A DNA stretch of 64,000 bases from Streptomyces sp. VRA16 Mangrove soil (GTDB taxonomy: Bacteria > Actinomycetota > Actinomycetes > Streptomycetales > Streptomycetaceae). Shown here piece by piece: positions 34,657 to 43,555 of the stretch; positions within the stretch are counted from its first letter, which is position 1; every line of letters begins with the position of its first letter. The notes below the pieces were generated by a model. The model ran no database searches. It had not been told where the DNA came from and saw only the letters and a list, made by a program, of their open reading frames with translations. The DNA is taken from contig NZ_JAFVLN010000008.1 in assembly GCF_017377775.1 (NCBI RefSeq), forward strand, positions 62,001-126,000, read 5' to 3'. Position numbers and translations under genes: made by a program.

Positions 34657-35298
34657 ATGGCCACGTACACGCTTCCTGAACTTCCGTACGACTACGCGGC
34701 GCTGGAACCCGTCATCGACCCGCAGATCATCGAGCTGCACCACGACAAGCACCACGCGGCGTACGTGAAGGGCGCGAACGACACCCTGGAGCAGCTGGCG
34801 CAGGCCCGGGACAAGGAGCAGTGGGGCTCGATCAACGGGCTGGAGAAGAACCTGGCCTTCCACCTCTCCGGGCACATCCTGCACAGCATCTACTGGCACA
34901 ACATGACGGGCGACGGCGGCGGTGAGCCGCTCGCGGCGGACGGGGTCGGCGACCTCGCGGACGCGCTGACCGAGTCGTTCGGCTCGTTCGCCGGGTTCAA
35001 GGCGCAGCTGACGAAGGCGGCCGCGACGACGCAGGGCTCCGGGTGGGGCGTGCTCGCGTACGAGCCGGTGAGCGGGCGCCTGATCGTCGAGCAGATCTAC
35101 GACCACCAGGGCAACGTGGGCCAGGGCTCGACCCCGATCCTGGTCTTCGACGCCTGGGAGCACGCCTTCTATCTGCAGTACAAGAACCAGAAGGTGGACT
35201 TCATCGAGGCCATGTGGCGGGTGGTCAACTGGCAGGACGTGGCGAAGCGTTACGCGGCCGCGAAGGAGCGGGCGTACAACTTGCTGCTGGTCCCGTAG
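34657..35298 (+). CDS. sodF: Superoxide dismutase, Fe/Zn (or Mn) type
   Basis: 213-residue Fe/Mn-family SOD that converts superoxide to oxygen and hydrogen peroxide in the cytoplasm. Metal ligands are in LHHDKHHAAY, NLAFHLSGHILH, and the pair FDAWEHAFYLQY. It is preceded by a GGAGGG ribosome-binding site and by a Nur box, identifying it as the nickel-repressed sodF rather than the nickel enzyme SodN. It is followed by a terminator (35381-35411), so it is monocistronic. Confidence 0.95.
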   Translation: MATYTLPELPYDYAALEPVIDPQIIELHHDKHHAAYVKGANDTLEQLAQARDKEQWGSINGLEKNLAFHLSGHILHSIYWHNMTGDGGGEPLAADGVGDLADALTESFGSFAGFKAQLTKAAATTQGSGWGVLAYEPVSGRLIVEQIYDHQGNVGQGSTPILVFDAWEHAFYLQYKNQKVDFIEAMWRVVNWQDVAKRYAAAKERAYNLLLVP

Positions 35299-35380
35299 CC
35301 GCCCTGCGCCCGCGCCTGATGCGTCCCGCCTCGTGATCGTCTTCTCACCGCTCACGCCCGGCGGGCGACCGAAAAGAACG

Positions 35381-35411
35381 GACCCCCGTGAGGACGTGAC
35401 TCACGGGGGTC
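35381..35411 (+). terminator. sodF terminator
   Basis: A perfect 11-bp stem (35381-35391 and 35401-35411) with a nine-base loop lies 80 bp after sodF. Confidence 0.8.
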
Positions 35412-35446
35412 TGTCGGTATGGGGAGTTCCGGGGGACCGTCACCCT

Positions 35447-35668
35447 ATGGAGACCTCGAAGCACTGCCCCAACTGCAAGGGCCCCCAGCAGAACTTCCGC
35501 CCGGCCGACGACGATGAGAAGAAGTACCTGATCGACAAGAAGGAACTGAGCTCGGCGGACGCGAACGGCTACTGGCGCTGCAAGGGCAATGAGGGCAAGT
35601 GCCTCTGGATCCAGCCCTACTTCAACCAGGGCAACGGCTTCACCCTCCCCAAGGAACTCTTCGGCTGA
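35447..35668 (+). CDS. Small cysteine-containing protein A (zinc-ribbon-like)
   Basis: 73 residues from the ATG at 35447. It has CPNC near the N-terminus and two further cysteines in YWRCKGNEGKCLW, a spacing compatible with a zinc site, then NQGNGFTLPKELFG. It is followed 18 bp later by a second small protein with the same overall plan (CETC ... YWMCMGHSGTCRTL ... NQRPFGG), indicating a tandem duplication. Family and function unknown; conserved next to sodF in Streptomyces as far as I remember. Confidence 0.7.
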   Translation: METSKHCPNCKGPQQNFRPADDDEKKYLIDKKELSSADANGYWRCKGNEGKCLWIQPYFNQGNGFTLPKELFG

Positions 35669-35686
35669 CCGAGAGAGGCGTGCGAG

Positions 35687-35902
35687 ATGGCCGGAACCAG
35701 GAACTTCCCGTGCGAGACGTGCGGCACCGACGAGCCCCACCGCCAGCTGAGCAAGGGCGAGCAGCAGCAACTGGTGGGTATCGCCGGGGCCAAGCACCCC
35801 GGCGAGTACTGGATGTGCATGGGCCATAGCGGCACCTGCCGGACCCTGCGCACCGGGTTCAACCAGCGCCCGTTCGGCGGCGGCCCACGCAAGCTTCCCT
35901 AG
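35687..35902 (+). CDS. Small cysteine-containing protein B, paralogue of A
   Basis: 71 residues. CETC at residues 9-12 and the pair of cysteines in YWMCMGHSGTCRT mirror those of the preceding gene, giving a four-cysteine, probably zinc-binding, unit. The C-terminus is basic and Gly/Pro-rich (GGGPRKLP). AGAGAGG precedes the ATG. Only 18 bp separate it from protein A, so they are surely co-transcribed. Function unknown. Confidence 0.7.
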   Translation: MAGTRNFPCETCGTDEPHRQLSKGEQQQLVGIAGAKHPGEYWMCMGHSGTCRTLRTGFNQRPFGGGPRKLP

Positions 35903-35922
35903 GCCCCTGACCGCCGGAGGCG

Positions 35923-36564
35923 TCAGTCGAAGATCGGGCCCTGGGTGCGGGTGCGCTTGATTTCGTAGAAGCCCGGGACCGAGGCGACCAGCAGCGTGCC
36001 GTCCCAGAGCTTGGCGGCTTCCTCGCCCTTGGGGGCCGGGGTGACGACCGGGCCGAAGAAGGCGATCTGGTTGCCGTCGGCGCCCGGGACCGCGATGACC
36101 GGCGTGCCCACGTCCTGGCCGACCTTGTCGATGCCCTCCTTGTGGGAGGCGCGCAGCTCGGCCTCGTACTTCGTGCCGTCCCAGTGGTCGAGGAGGGACG
36201 CGGGCAGGCCGACCTCTTCGAGGGCGCCGGCGACGGCCTCCTTCGTGGGGCCCTCGCCGCGGTTGTGGATCCGGGTGCCGAGCGCCGTGTACAGGTCGCC
36301 GAGGACCTCCGCGCCGTGCTCCTCCTGCGCGGCGATGACGACGCGGACCGGTCCCCAGGCCTGGGTGCGCATCATCTCCTGGTACTGCTCGGGCAGCTCG
36401 TCGAGGCGCGGCTCGTTCAGGACCGCGAGGCTCATCACGTGCCAGCGGACCTCGATGTCGCGGACCTTCTCGACCTCCAGGACCCAGCGCGACGTCATCC
36501 AGGCCCAGGGGCACAGGGGGTCGAACCAGAAGTCGACAGGGGTCTTCTCAGTCGTAGCGGACAT
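35923..36564 (-). CDS. DsbA-fold protein, mycothiol-dependent nitroreductase-like (CPWA)
   Basis: 213-residue DsbA-superfamily protein. From the beginning (DFWFDPLCPWAWMTSRW) to the end (FYEIKRTRTQGPIFD) it parallels M. tuberculosis Rv2466c, a mycothiol-dependent nitroreductase whose active site is CPWC. Here the second cysteine is replaced: Cys18-Pro-Trp-Ala21. A monothiol mechanism using mycothiol is therefore likely, since monothiol glutaredoxin-like catalysis needs only the first cysteine. The cytoplasmic location is inferred from the absence of a signal peptide. It is convergent with the small cysteine proteins and divergent from the aminopeptidase gene. Confidence 0.85.
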   Translation of the reverse strand: MSATTEKTPVDFWFDPLCPWAWMTSRWVLEVEKVRDIEVRWHVMSLAVLNEPRLDELPEQYQEMMRTQAWGPVRVVIAAQEEHGAEVLGDLYTALGTRIHNRGEGPTKEAVAGALEEVGLPASLLDHWDGTKYEAELRASHKEGIDKVGQDVGTPVIAVPGADGNQIAFFGPVVTPAPKGEEAAKLWDGTLLVASVPGFYEIKRTRTQGPIFD

Positions 36565-36719
36565 GGTTCTCCTTGGAAGTCACGAGTGAACTCACGGGGT
36601 GATCTCGCCTGCGGCAACGCGGCCCGCGCCGGTCGCATTCCCGAATGTCCGCCGCCACGGCCGCGTGCGAGGATCGTAGGCGTTCCACACCCTGAGAACG
36701 TCACGAAGGAGTGCCGCCC

Positions 36720-39314
36720 GTGCCCGGTGAGAATCTGTCCCGCGACGAAGCCCACGAGCGGGCGGGTCTGCTGTTCGTCGACGGGTACGAGGTGGCGCTC
36801 GACCTGCGCTCGGCCGTCGGCGACGCCACCGGCGAGGGCCCCAGGACCTTCCGCTCGGTCACCACGATCCGGTTCCGGGCGAACGAGGCGGGCACCGGTA
36901 CGTTCGTCGACCTCATCGCCCCGTCCGTGACCGCCGTGTCGCTGAACGGCGAGGACCTCGACCCGGCCGCCGTGTTCGACGGCAGCCGCATCCAGCTGGA
37001 GAACCTGGCCGAGGACAACGAGCTGATCGTCGACGCCCAGTGCGCCTACTCGCGCACCGGCGAGGGCATGCACCGCTTCGTCGACCCCGAGGACGGCGAG
37101 GTCTACCTCTACACCCAGTACGAGCCGGCCGACGCCCGCCGCGTCTTCGCCAACTTCGAGCAGCCGGACCTGAAGGCCCCCTACCGGTTCAGCGTGCGGG
37201 CCCCGGAGGGCTGGACGGCGTGGTCCAACGGTGTCGGTGAACTCGTCGACGGCGTATGGCGGTTCGCCGAGACCAAGCCGATCTCGACGTACATCACGGC
37301 CGTGGTCGCGGGCCCGTACCACTACGTCACGGACTCCTACGAGCGTGAGCTGGAGGACGGCTCGAAGCTCGTCGTCCCGCTGGGCGCCATGTGCCGCAAG
37401 GGCCTCGCCCCGTACTTCGACGCCGACGACATCTTCCAGGTCACCAAGCAGGGCCTCGACTTCTTCCACGAGAACTTCGACTACCCGTACCCCTTCGGCA
37501 AGTACGACCAGGCGTTCGTGCCCGAGTACAACCTCGGCGCGATGGAGAACCCGGGCATGGTCACCTTCCGCGAGGAGTACATCTTCCGCGGGAAGGTCAC
37601 CACGGCGTCGTACGAGCGCCGGGCCAACGTCATCCTGCACGAGATGGCCCACATGTGGTTCGGCGACCTCGTCACCATGGTGTGGTGGGACGACCTGTGG
37701 CTGAAGGAGTCCTTCGCCGACTTCATGGGCTCGTTCTCGATGGTCGAGGCGACCCGCTTCACCAACGGCTGGATCACCTTCGCCAACAACCGCAAGGCCT
37801 GGGCGTACCGCGCCGACCAGCTGCCCAGCACCCACCCGGTCACGGCCGACATCCGTGACCTGGAGGACGCCAAGCTCAACTTCGACGGCATCACGTACGC
37901 CAAGGGCGCGAGCGTGCTGAAGCAGCTCGTCGCGTACGTCGGCCGGGACGCCTTCCTGGAGGGCGCGCGCCGGTACTTCAAGCGGCACGCGTACGGGAAC
38001 ACGCGACTCGGCGATCTGCTCTCGGTGCTGGAGGAGACCAGCGGCCGTGACATGGCGTCCTGGTCACGCTCCTGGCTGCAGACCGCCGGGGTCAACTCCC
38101 TCACGCCGCAGGTGACGTTGAGCTCGGAGGGACGGATCACGGAGCTCGCGGTGGTGCAGGAGGCGGCCGCCTCGCACCCCGAACTGCGCCCGCACCGGGT
38201 CGCGGTGGGCCTGTACCGGCGCACGGACGTGGGCGCTCTTGAGCGGTACGCGCGCGCCGAGGTCGACGTCGACGGGCCGCGCACGGTCGTCGCCGAGCTG
38301 GCCGGGGCCGAGGCGCCCGAGCTGGTCCTGGTGAACGACGACGACCTCACGTACTGCAAGATCCGCTTCGACGCGGAGTCGCTCGCCACGCTGCGGGAGC
38401 GGCTCGGCGACATGACCGACCCGCTGGCCCGCGCCCTGTGCTGGTCCGCGCTGTGGAACCTCACCCGGGACGCGCTCATGCCGGCGCGCGACTTCGTCGG
38501 CCTGGTGCTGCGGTTCGCCGGGCGCGAGTCGGACATCGGTGTGCTGCAGATGCTGCACGCGTGGGCGCGTTCGGCGCTGGTGCACTACGTGGCGCCCGAG
38601 TGGCGCGAGGAGGGCGGGCGGCTGCTCGCCGAGGGCGCACTGCGCGAGCTGCGGCTCGCCGAGCCGGGCAGCCAGCACCAGCTGACGTGGGCCCGCTTCT
38701 TCGCGTCGGTGGCGTCGAGCGCGGCCGATCTGCAGTTGCTGCAGGGCCTGTTGGACGCGGGCGAGGGCGCCGGCGGCGCGAGGATCGACGGGCTTGAGGT
38801 CGACCAGGAGATGCGGTGGGCGTTCCTGGAGACGCTCACGACGCACGGGGTCGCCGACGAGGGCGTGCTCGCGGCCGAGCTGGCGCGGGACGACACCGCT
38901 TCCGGCAAGCGGCACCAGGTCCGGTGTCTCGCGTCGCGGCCGAGCGAGGCCGTCAAGGCGCAGGCGTGGGCGCAGGTCGTGGAGTCGGACGCGCTGAGCA
39001 ACGCGCTGGTGGAGGCGACGATCGCCGGGTTCCAGCAGGCGTCCCAGCGGGAGTTGACGGCGCCGTACGCCGAGAAGTACTTCGCGGCGATCGAGCGGGT
39101 GTGGGACGAGCGGTCGATCCAGATCGGCATGGACGTGGTGCGGGGGCTGTTCCCGTCGCTGCAGGATTCCCAGGGGACGCTGGACGCCACGGACGCGTGG
39201 CTGGACTCGCACGAGAAGGCGGCGCCCGCGCTGCGCCGGCTGGTCCTTGAGGCCCGGGACGATCTGGCCCGCGGGCTTCGGGCTCAGGCCTGCGACGGGG
39301 CCTCGGGCGCGTAG
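36720..39314 (+). CDS. pepN: Aminopeptidase N, M1 family (paralogue 1)
   Basis: 864-residue zinc aminopeptidase removing N-terminal residues from peptides in the cytoplasm. The substrate-anchoring LGAMENPGM and the zinc motif HEMAHMWFGDLV with the downstream Glu (WWDDLWLKESFA) are intact, and a C-terminal ERAP-like helical domain follows. The GTG at 36720 has AAGGAG at eight bases; an upstream GTG at 36711 overlaps that site. A second M1 paralogue starts at 54460 with the same N-terminal plan (MPGxNLxRxEAxxRA), so both derive from one ancestor. The downstream neighbour is the repeat-flanked MoxR cassette. Confidence 0.95.
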   Translation: MPGENLSRDEAHERAGLLFVDGYEVALDLRSAVGDATGEGPRTFRSVTTIRFRANEAGTGTFVDLIAPSVTAVSLNGEDLDPAAVFDGSRIQLENLAEDNELIVDAQCAYSRTGEGMHRFVDPEDGEVYLYTQYEPADARRVFANFEQPDLKAPYRFSVRAPEGWTAWSNGVGELVDGVWRFAETKPISTYITAVVAGPYHYVTDSYERELEDGSKLVVPLGAMCRKGLAPYFDADDIFQVTKQGLDFFHENFDYPYPFGKYDQAFVPEYNLGAMENPGMVTFREEYIFRGKVTTASYERRANVILHEMAHMWFGDLVTMVWWDDLWLKESFADFMGSFSMVEATRFTNGWITFANNRKAWAYRADQLPSTHPVTADIRDLEDAKLNFDGITYAKGASVLKQLVAYVGRDAFLEGARRYFKRHAYGNTRLGDLLSVLEETSGRDMASWSRSWLQTAGVNSLTPQVTLSSEGRITELAVVQEAAASHPELRPHRVAVGLYRRTDVGALERYARAEVDVDGPRTVVAELAGAEAPELVLVNDDDLTYCKIRFDAESLATLRERLGDMTDPLARALCWSALWNLTRDALMPARDFVGLVLRFAGRESDIGVLQMLHAWARSALVHYVAPEWREEGGRLLAEGALRELRLAEPGSQHQLTWARFFASVASSAADLQLLQGLLDAGEGAGGARIDGLEVDQEMRWAFLETLTTHGVADEGVLAAELARDDTASGKRHQVRCLASRPSEAVKAQAWAQVVESDALSNALVEATIAGFQQASQRELTAPYAEKYFAAIERVWDERSIQIGMDVVRGLFPSLQDSQGTLDATDAWLDSHEKAAPALRRLVLEARDDLARGLRAQACDGASGA

Positions 39315-39361
39315 TCGTGGTCCGGCCGGTGTCGGGGCGGGTGCCTGCTGTGGCGCTCGCC

Positions 39362-39424
39362 CCGCGCCGGGGTGCCACCCTGCGCACCCCGCCGTCCCGG
39401 CCGCCAGATTACCCAGGGCCGCCG
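39362..39424. repeat. Cassette-flanking imperfect repeat, left copy
   Basis: About 63 bp resembling 43618-43681 along its whole length in the same orientation (both contain GGGGTGCC, CACCC, CCGCC and CAGATT in the same order), with roughly a fifth of positions differing. The pair brackets the three-gene MoxR/VWA cassette. Confidence 0.55.
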
Positions 39425-39507
39425 GCGCCCGGTGTGCTTATGATGGGGCCGATGATGAACTTCTTCTCTTCTCGATTGGGGGACTCGTTCACACAAGGTG
39501 AGTGCTG

Positions 39508-40815
39508 ATGGCACTTCACTTCGTGAACGGGATTCCGGCCCGACTTTCGATGTGGCAGCGCGTGCGTGCGTACGCCGTGCCACCCTCCATGATCGAGACC
39601 TGCGCCGCGCGCCGTGCCGTCGGCGACTGGGCCGGGGCCTGCGCCGCCGCCCGCGTCGACGTCGATCTCGATCTGTCCGCCGTGCGCCGTCGCCACGGCA
39701 CCCTGCTCGCCCGTCGGGTCCGCGCCGACCTGCGGCGCCTGTCACCCGATCTGCTGCGCTGGCACCTGCCCCGCGTCGCCCCCGACGGCCTGTTGCGGCC
39801 CGGACTCACCGTCCGCCTGGTCCGGTACGGGTCCGTGCAGCTGGTGGTGCGGACGCCTCCGGCCCGCGCCGACGCCGGGCAGCGGCTGTCCCTGGCCCTG
39901 TGGGAACCGGGCGCCGGGCAGCCTCTTCCGCACCATCCGCATCCGCACCCCGAGCGGCGGTTCCGGCTCGATCTGCACCGGCATCTGTGGGACGCCGATC
40001 ACGGCCACGAGCTGGCGGCGCGCGCCGCCGCCGACTGGGCCACCGAGGGCGAACTGCTGTTGCGTGCCGACGGGTTGGGGCCGCGCGGGCTCTTCGTCGT
40101 ACGGACCGGGGCACGCGGGCGGACCGTTGTCGAACTGGTCGCGCCCGACGACAGCCATGTCCCGGTCTGCCGGCCGGTGCGGGCACCGCTCGCGCCACAG
40201 GAGGCCGCCGCGCTGCCGGTGCTGCCGGAGGCCGCCGTCCGGGTGCCGCCGGATCTGGAGCTGCTGCGGGCCGGGCTCGTCACCGGCGGCGGGCTGCATC
40301 CGGTCGTCGCCGCGGCGCTGGCCGGGCACGCGGACCACCCGGCGCGGGACCGGTCCGGCGCGCAGGCCGCCGATCCGCACCGCGTCCCGTGCCGGGGCGA
40401 GGTGCACCGGATCGCGCTGCGCGGCGGGGTGCTCACCGCCGTCGACCACCCACCGGACCAACTGCGCCGCGAGGAACTGCTGATGGCGCTCGGCGGTCCC
40501 GGGCTGCCGTGTCTGCGGGCCATCGACGCGGTGCACCGCAGCCCCGAGGCGCTGCCCGCCGTGCGGGAGCGGCTGCTGCACGGGGACGCCGTCGGGGCGC
40601 TCGCCGTGGTCGAGGGGCTGCTCGGACCCGGTGCGGTGCTGCGCGACGGGCCGCTCAAGGAAGAACTGGAGTCGGCCGCCGCCGGGCGCGTCGGGCACGG
40701 CCTCTTCCGGGCCCGCCTGGACGACGTACCGGCTCATCACGCCGACCCGAGCGCACGGCGCGGCAAGCTCGACCGGCGCACCCGTACCCGCCCGCGCGTC
40801 GCCCTGACCGTCTGA
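39508..40815 (+). CDS. Uncharacterised first protein of a MoxR/VWA cassette
   Basis: 435 residues from the ATG at 39508, supported by AAGGTGAG five bases upstream. No transmembrane segment or known catalytic motif is visible. The N-terminal region contains the segment RVRAYAVPPSMIE and the Trp/Ala-rich RRAVGDWAGACAAARVDVDLDL, then an Arg/Leu-rich section (LRRLSPDLLRWHLPR), a His/Pro-rich stretch, and a C-terminal helical part. I recall homologues only as hypothetical proteins that travel with MoxR ATPase genes in Streptomyces. It lies 74 bp before moxR and probably supplies the substrate or adaptor for that ATPase. Confidence 0.7.
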   Translation: MALHFVNGIPARLSMWQRVRAYAVPPSMIETCAARRAVGDWAGACAAARVDVDLDLSAVRRRHGTLLARRVRADLRRLSPDLLRWHLPRVAPDGLLRPGLTVRLVRYGSVQLVVRTPPARADAGQRLSLALWEPGAGQPLPHHPHPHPERRFRLDLHRHLWDADHGHELAARAAADWATEGELLLRADGLGPRGLFVVRTGARGRTVVELVAPDDSHVPVCRPVRAPLAPQEAAALPVLPEAAVRVPPDLELLRAGLVTGGGLHPVVAAALAGHADHPARDRSGAQAADPHRVPCRGEVHRIALRGGVLTAVDHPPDQLRREELLMALGGPGLPCLRAIDAVHRSPEALPAVRERLLHGDAVGALAVVEGLLGPGAVLRDGPLKEELESAAAGRVGHGLFRARLDDVPAHHADPSARRGKLDRRTRTRPRVALTV

Positions 40816-40889
40816 CCCGGCCCGCCCGGCTTCCCTGTGCGCGCCGCGGCGCATCGCCCTGCGCGCACGCCCTTCTCCCACCCCAGGTG

Positions 40890-42209
40890 ATGACTTTGAC
40901 TTCGCTTCCCCTCCCTTCCCTCCCTTCCCTTCCTTCCCTCCCCTCCTGCCCTTCCCCCGCGCCCCTTCCCTCTGTGGCGCCCTCGTCGCAACTCGCGGTA
41001 GCCGACGACCTGTTGGGGCTGTTGCGGACGACCTCGTCCGAACCCCGGCCCGACGAACAGCTCGAAGCGCTCACCCTCGCCGTCGCCGCCGATCTGCCGG
41101 TGCTGCTGTGGGGCGAGCCCGGGATCGGCAAGACCGCGGTGCTGACCCGGCTGGCCGAGTCGCTCGGGCTGCCGCTGACGACGGTGATCGCCAGCGTGCA
41201 CGAGCCGTCGGACTTCGCGGGGCTGCCCGTCGTGGGCGACGACCCCGCCGTGCAGGGCGTGCCGATGGCGCCGCCGCAGTGGGCGGTCGAGCTGGTGCGG
41301 GCCGGGCACGGGCTGCTCTTCCTCGACGAGCTGTCCACGGCCACCCCTGCCGTGCAGGCGGCGCTGCTGCGCGTGGTCCTCGAACGACGGGTCGGCGCGC
41401 TCCAACTGCCGCCCGGCGTACGGATCGTGGCGGCCGCCAACCCGCGGGCGTCGGCGGCGGACGGCTGGGAGCTGAGCCCGCCGCTGGCCAACCGGTTCGT
41501 GCATCTTCAGTGGGTGCACGACCGGGAGGTGGTGGTGCGCGGCCTCGGCGGAGTGTGGCCGCGGGCCGAACTTCCCACCCTGGAGCCGGAGTTGCTGACC
41601 GATGCCGTGACGTTCGCACGGCGGGCGGTGTGCGGGTTCCTTGAGGCCCGGCCGACGCTGATCCACCGGCTGCCGACGAGCGAGACCCGGCGCGGCGGCG
41701 CCTGGCCCTCGCCGCGCAGCTGGGAGACGGCCCTGACGCTGCTGGCCTTCGCGACGGCCGCGTCCGTCTCCCGCGAGGTGCTCGCGCTGCTGGTGCGCGG
41801 CGCCGTCGGCGACGGTCCCGGGCTCGAACTCCTCGCCCATCTGGACCGGATGGACCTCCCGGACCCGGAGATCCTGCTCGCCGACCCGGCCGCCGCCGGA
41901 CTTCCCGTACGCGGTGATCTGCGGCAGGCCGCGCTGGAGGCGGTGGTGGCGGCCGTCGGGGCGCGGCCCGAGCGGGCGCGCTGGGAGGCGGCCTGGGCCG
42001 TACTCGTGCACGCCCTGGAGACCGGGGCGCCCGATCTGCTGGTCGCTCCGGCGGCGGCGCTCGCCGGGCTGCGGCGCGACGAGTGGGAGGTGCCGGACGC
42101 GGTGGAACGGCTGGTCGACGTCGTCGGTGTCGCCGGGCGCGCCGAGCGGTCGGTGGCCCGGGCCGCCGAGAAGGGGAAGCCGGCGGCGCGGGCCGCGGTG
42201 GGCCGGTGA
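40890..42209 (+). CDS. MoxR-family AAA+ ATPase
   Basis: About 439 residues. Walker A GEPGIGKTAVL, Walker B LLFLDELSTA and the sensor-1-like AAANPRAS identify a MoxR-type AAA+ chaperone ATPase. These usually act with VWA-domain partners to insert metal ions or remodel complexes, and the next gene encodes exactly such a partner. The first 30 residues are a Leu/Pro/Ser repeat encoded by a long C/T-only tract (about 40900-40972), and the start is uncertain: ATG 40890 (weak AGG upstream) or GTG 40974 past the tract. The stop overlaps the VWA gene start by four bases (GTGA). Confidence 0.88.
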   Translation: MTLTSLPLPSLPSLPSLPSCPSPAPLPSVAPSSQLAVADDLLGLLRTTSSEPRPDEQLEALTLAVAADLPVLLWGEPGIGKTAVLTRLAESLGLPLTTVIASVHEPSDFAGLPVVGDDPAVQGVPMAPPQWAVELVRAGHGLLFLDELSTATPAVQAALLRVVLERRVGALQLPPGVRIVAAANPRASAADGWELSPPLANRFVHLQWVHDREVVVRGLGGVWPRAELPTLEPELLTDAVTFARRAVCGFLEARPTLIHRLPTSETRRGGAWPSPRSWETALTLLAFATAASVSREVLALLVRGAVGDGPGLELLAHLDRMDLPDPEILLADPAAAGLPVRGDLRQAALEAVVAAVGARPERARWEAAWAVLVHALETGAPDLLVAPAAALAGLRRDEWEVPDAVERLVDVVGVAGRAERSVARAAEKGKPAARAAVGR

Positions 42210-43555
42210 CGGGGGCCGCGCGGCGCCCGGCCGCTCACCCCGCTCCCCGGCCCGTGCCGCGGCCGATGGCGCCGCCCGCGCCGCCGCGTCCGGTGCGGGC
42301 GGACCGAGGACCCGCCCCCGGCCCTCCGCAGCCCGGACTCCCCCTGGACAGGGAGAAGTTGCTGGCCGCGCGGCTGCACGCGGTGCAGGTCAGGCCGTAT
42401 CTCGCGGCCGCGCTGTTCGCCCTGCACATCGTGGCGGACCCGTCGGTGCCGACGATGGCCGTGGACGCGTACTGGCGCTGCTACGTCTCTCCCGGCTTCG
42501 TCGCCCGGATGTCCGTCGAGGACCTGGCGGGCGTCTGGGTGCACGAGGTGTCGCATCTGCTGCGGGACCACCACGGGCGGGGCGAGCGGTACGCCCGCGA
42601 GCACGGGGCGTACGGGCCGGGCGAGCGGCTGCGGCGCAACATCGCCGCCGACTTCGAGATCAACGACGACATCTACGGGGACGGGCTGCCGCGGCCCGCC
42701 GGAGTCGTCCTGCCCTCGCTGCTCAAGCTGCCGGACGGGCTGCTGATGGAGGAGTACCTGCGGACGGCGTCGATGTCGGGGCTCGCCGCCGAGCTGGCGT
42801 GGCTGGACTGCGGCAGCGGTGCCGACGGGCAGGCGCGGCCCTGGGAGCTGGGCCCCGAGGGGGCGCACGGGCTGACCCGGCAGCAGCGGGACGCGGTGCG
42901 GTTCCGGGTCGCCGAGGGGATCAAGGGGCGGCCCGGTGAGGCGCCCGAGGGGTGGCGGCGCTGGGCCGACGAGGCGTTCCATCCGCCGCAGCCCTGGCGG
43001 GAGTTGCTGGGGGCGGCGATCCGGTCGGCCGCGGGGGCGCCGGGGGTCGGGGAGAACCACAGTTACCGGCGGCCCTCGCGGCGGTCGGCGAGTCTGCCCG
43101 GGGTGATCCTGCCGAGTCTGCGGCGCAATCCGCCCCGGGTGTGTGTCGTGATCGACACGTCGGGGTCGGTGAGCGATGCCGAGTTGGGGACGGCGTTGCT
43201 CGAAGTGGCGGCGATCGCGCGGGCCGTGGGTGGGCGGCGCGATCTGGTCTCCGTCGTGTCCTGTGATGCGGCGGCCGGGGTTGCGGTGCCGTTGTGCCGG
43301 GCCGAGAGTCTGGAGCTGGTCGGGGGTGGGGGGACGGATCTTCGGTCGGGGTTCGCGCGGGCTCTGCGGGGTTCGCATCGGCCCGATGTGATCGTCGCGT
43401 TGACGGACGGTCAGACGCCGTGGCCCTCCGAGCGGCCGCCCTGCCGGACCGTGGTGGGGCTCTTTCCCCGGCCCGGGCGGGCCGCTCGGGAGCAGGATCC
43501 TGAGTACGTGCCTGATGTGCCGCCTGAATGGGCTCGGGTGGTGACGCTGGGGTGA
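42206..43555 (+). CDS. VWA-like protein with putative metallopeptidase domain (DUF2201 type)
   Basis: 449 residues. After a Pro-rich N-terminus comes a region with HEVSH (residues 113-117), a zincin-like HExxH followed by RDHHGR, matching the putative metallopeptidase half of the DUF2201 family. The C-terminal half is a VWA-like domain with the metal-site motif CVVIDTSGSVSD and later VIVALTDGQTP. GTG start overlapping the moxR stop implies coupled synthesis. The MoxR plus DUF2201 pairing is known across bacteria, but its function is not established; a chaperone or proteolytic role is the usual guess. Confidence 0.88.
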   Translation: MTGAARRPAAHPAPRPVPRPMAPPAPPRPVRADRGPAPGPPQPGLPLDREKLLAARLHAVQVRPYLAAALFALHIVADPSVPTMAVDAYWRCYVSPGFVARMSVEDLAGVWVHEVSHLLRDHHGRGERYAREHGAYGPGERLRRNIAADFEINDDIYGDGLPRPAGVVLPSLLKLPDGLLMEEYLRTASMSGLAAELAWLDCGSGADGQARPWELGPEGAHGLTRQQRDAVRFRVAEGIKGRPGEAPEGWRRWADEAFHPPQPWRELLGAAIRSAAGAPGVGENHSYRRPSRRSASLPGVILPSLRRNPPRVCVVIDTSGSVSDAELGTALLEVAAIARAVGGRRDLVSVVSCDAAAGVAVPLCRAESLELVGGGGTDLRSGFARALRGSHRPDVIVALTDGQTPWPSERPPCRTVVGLFPRPGRAAREQDPEYVPDVPPEWARVVTLG

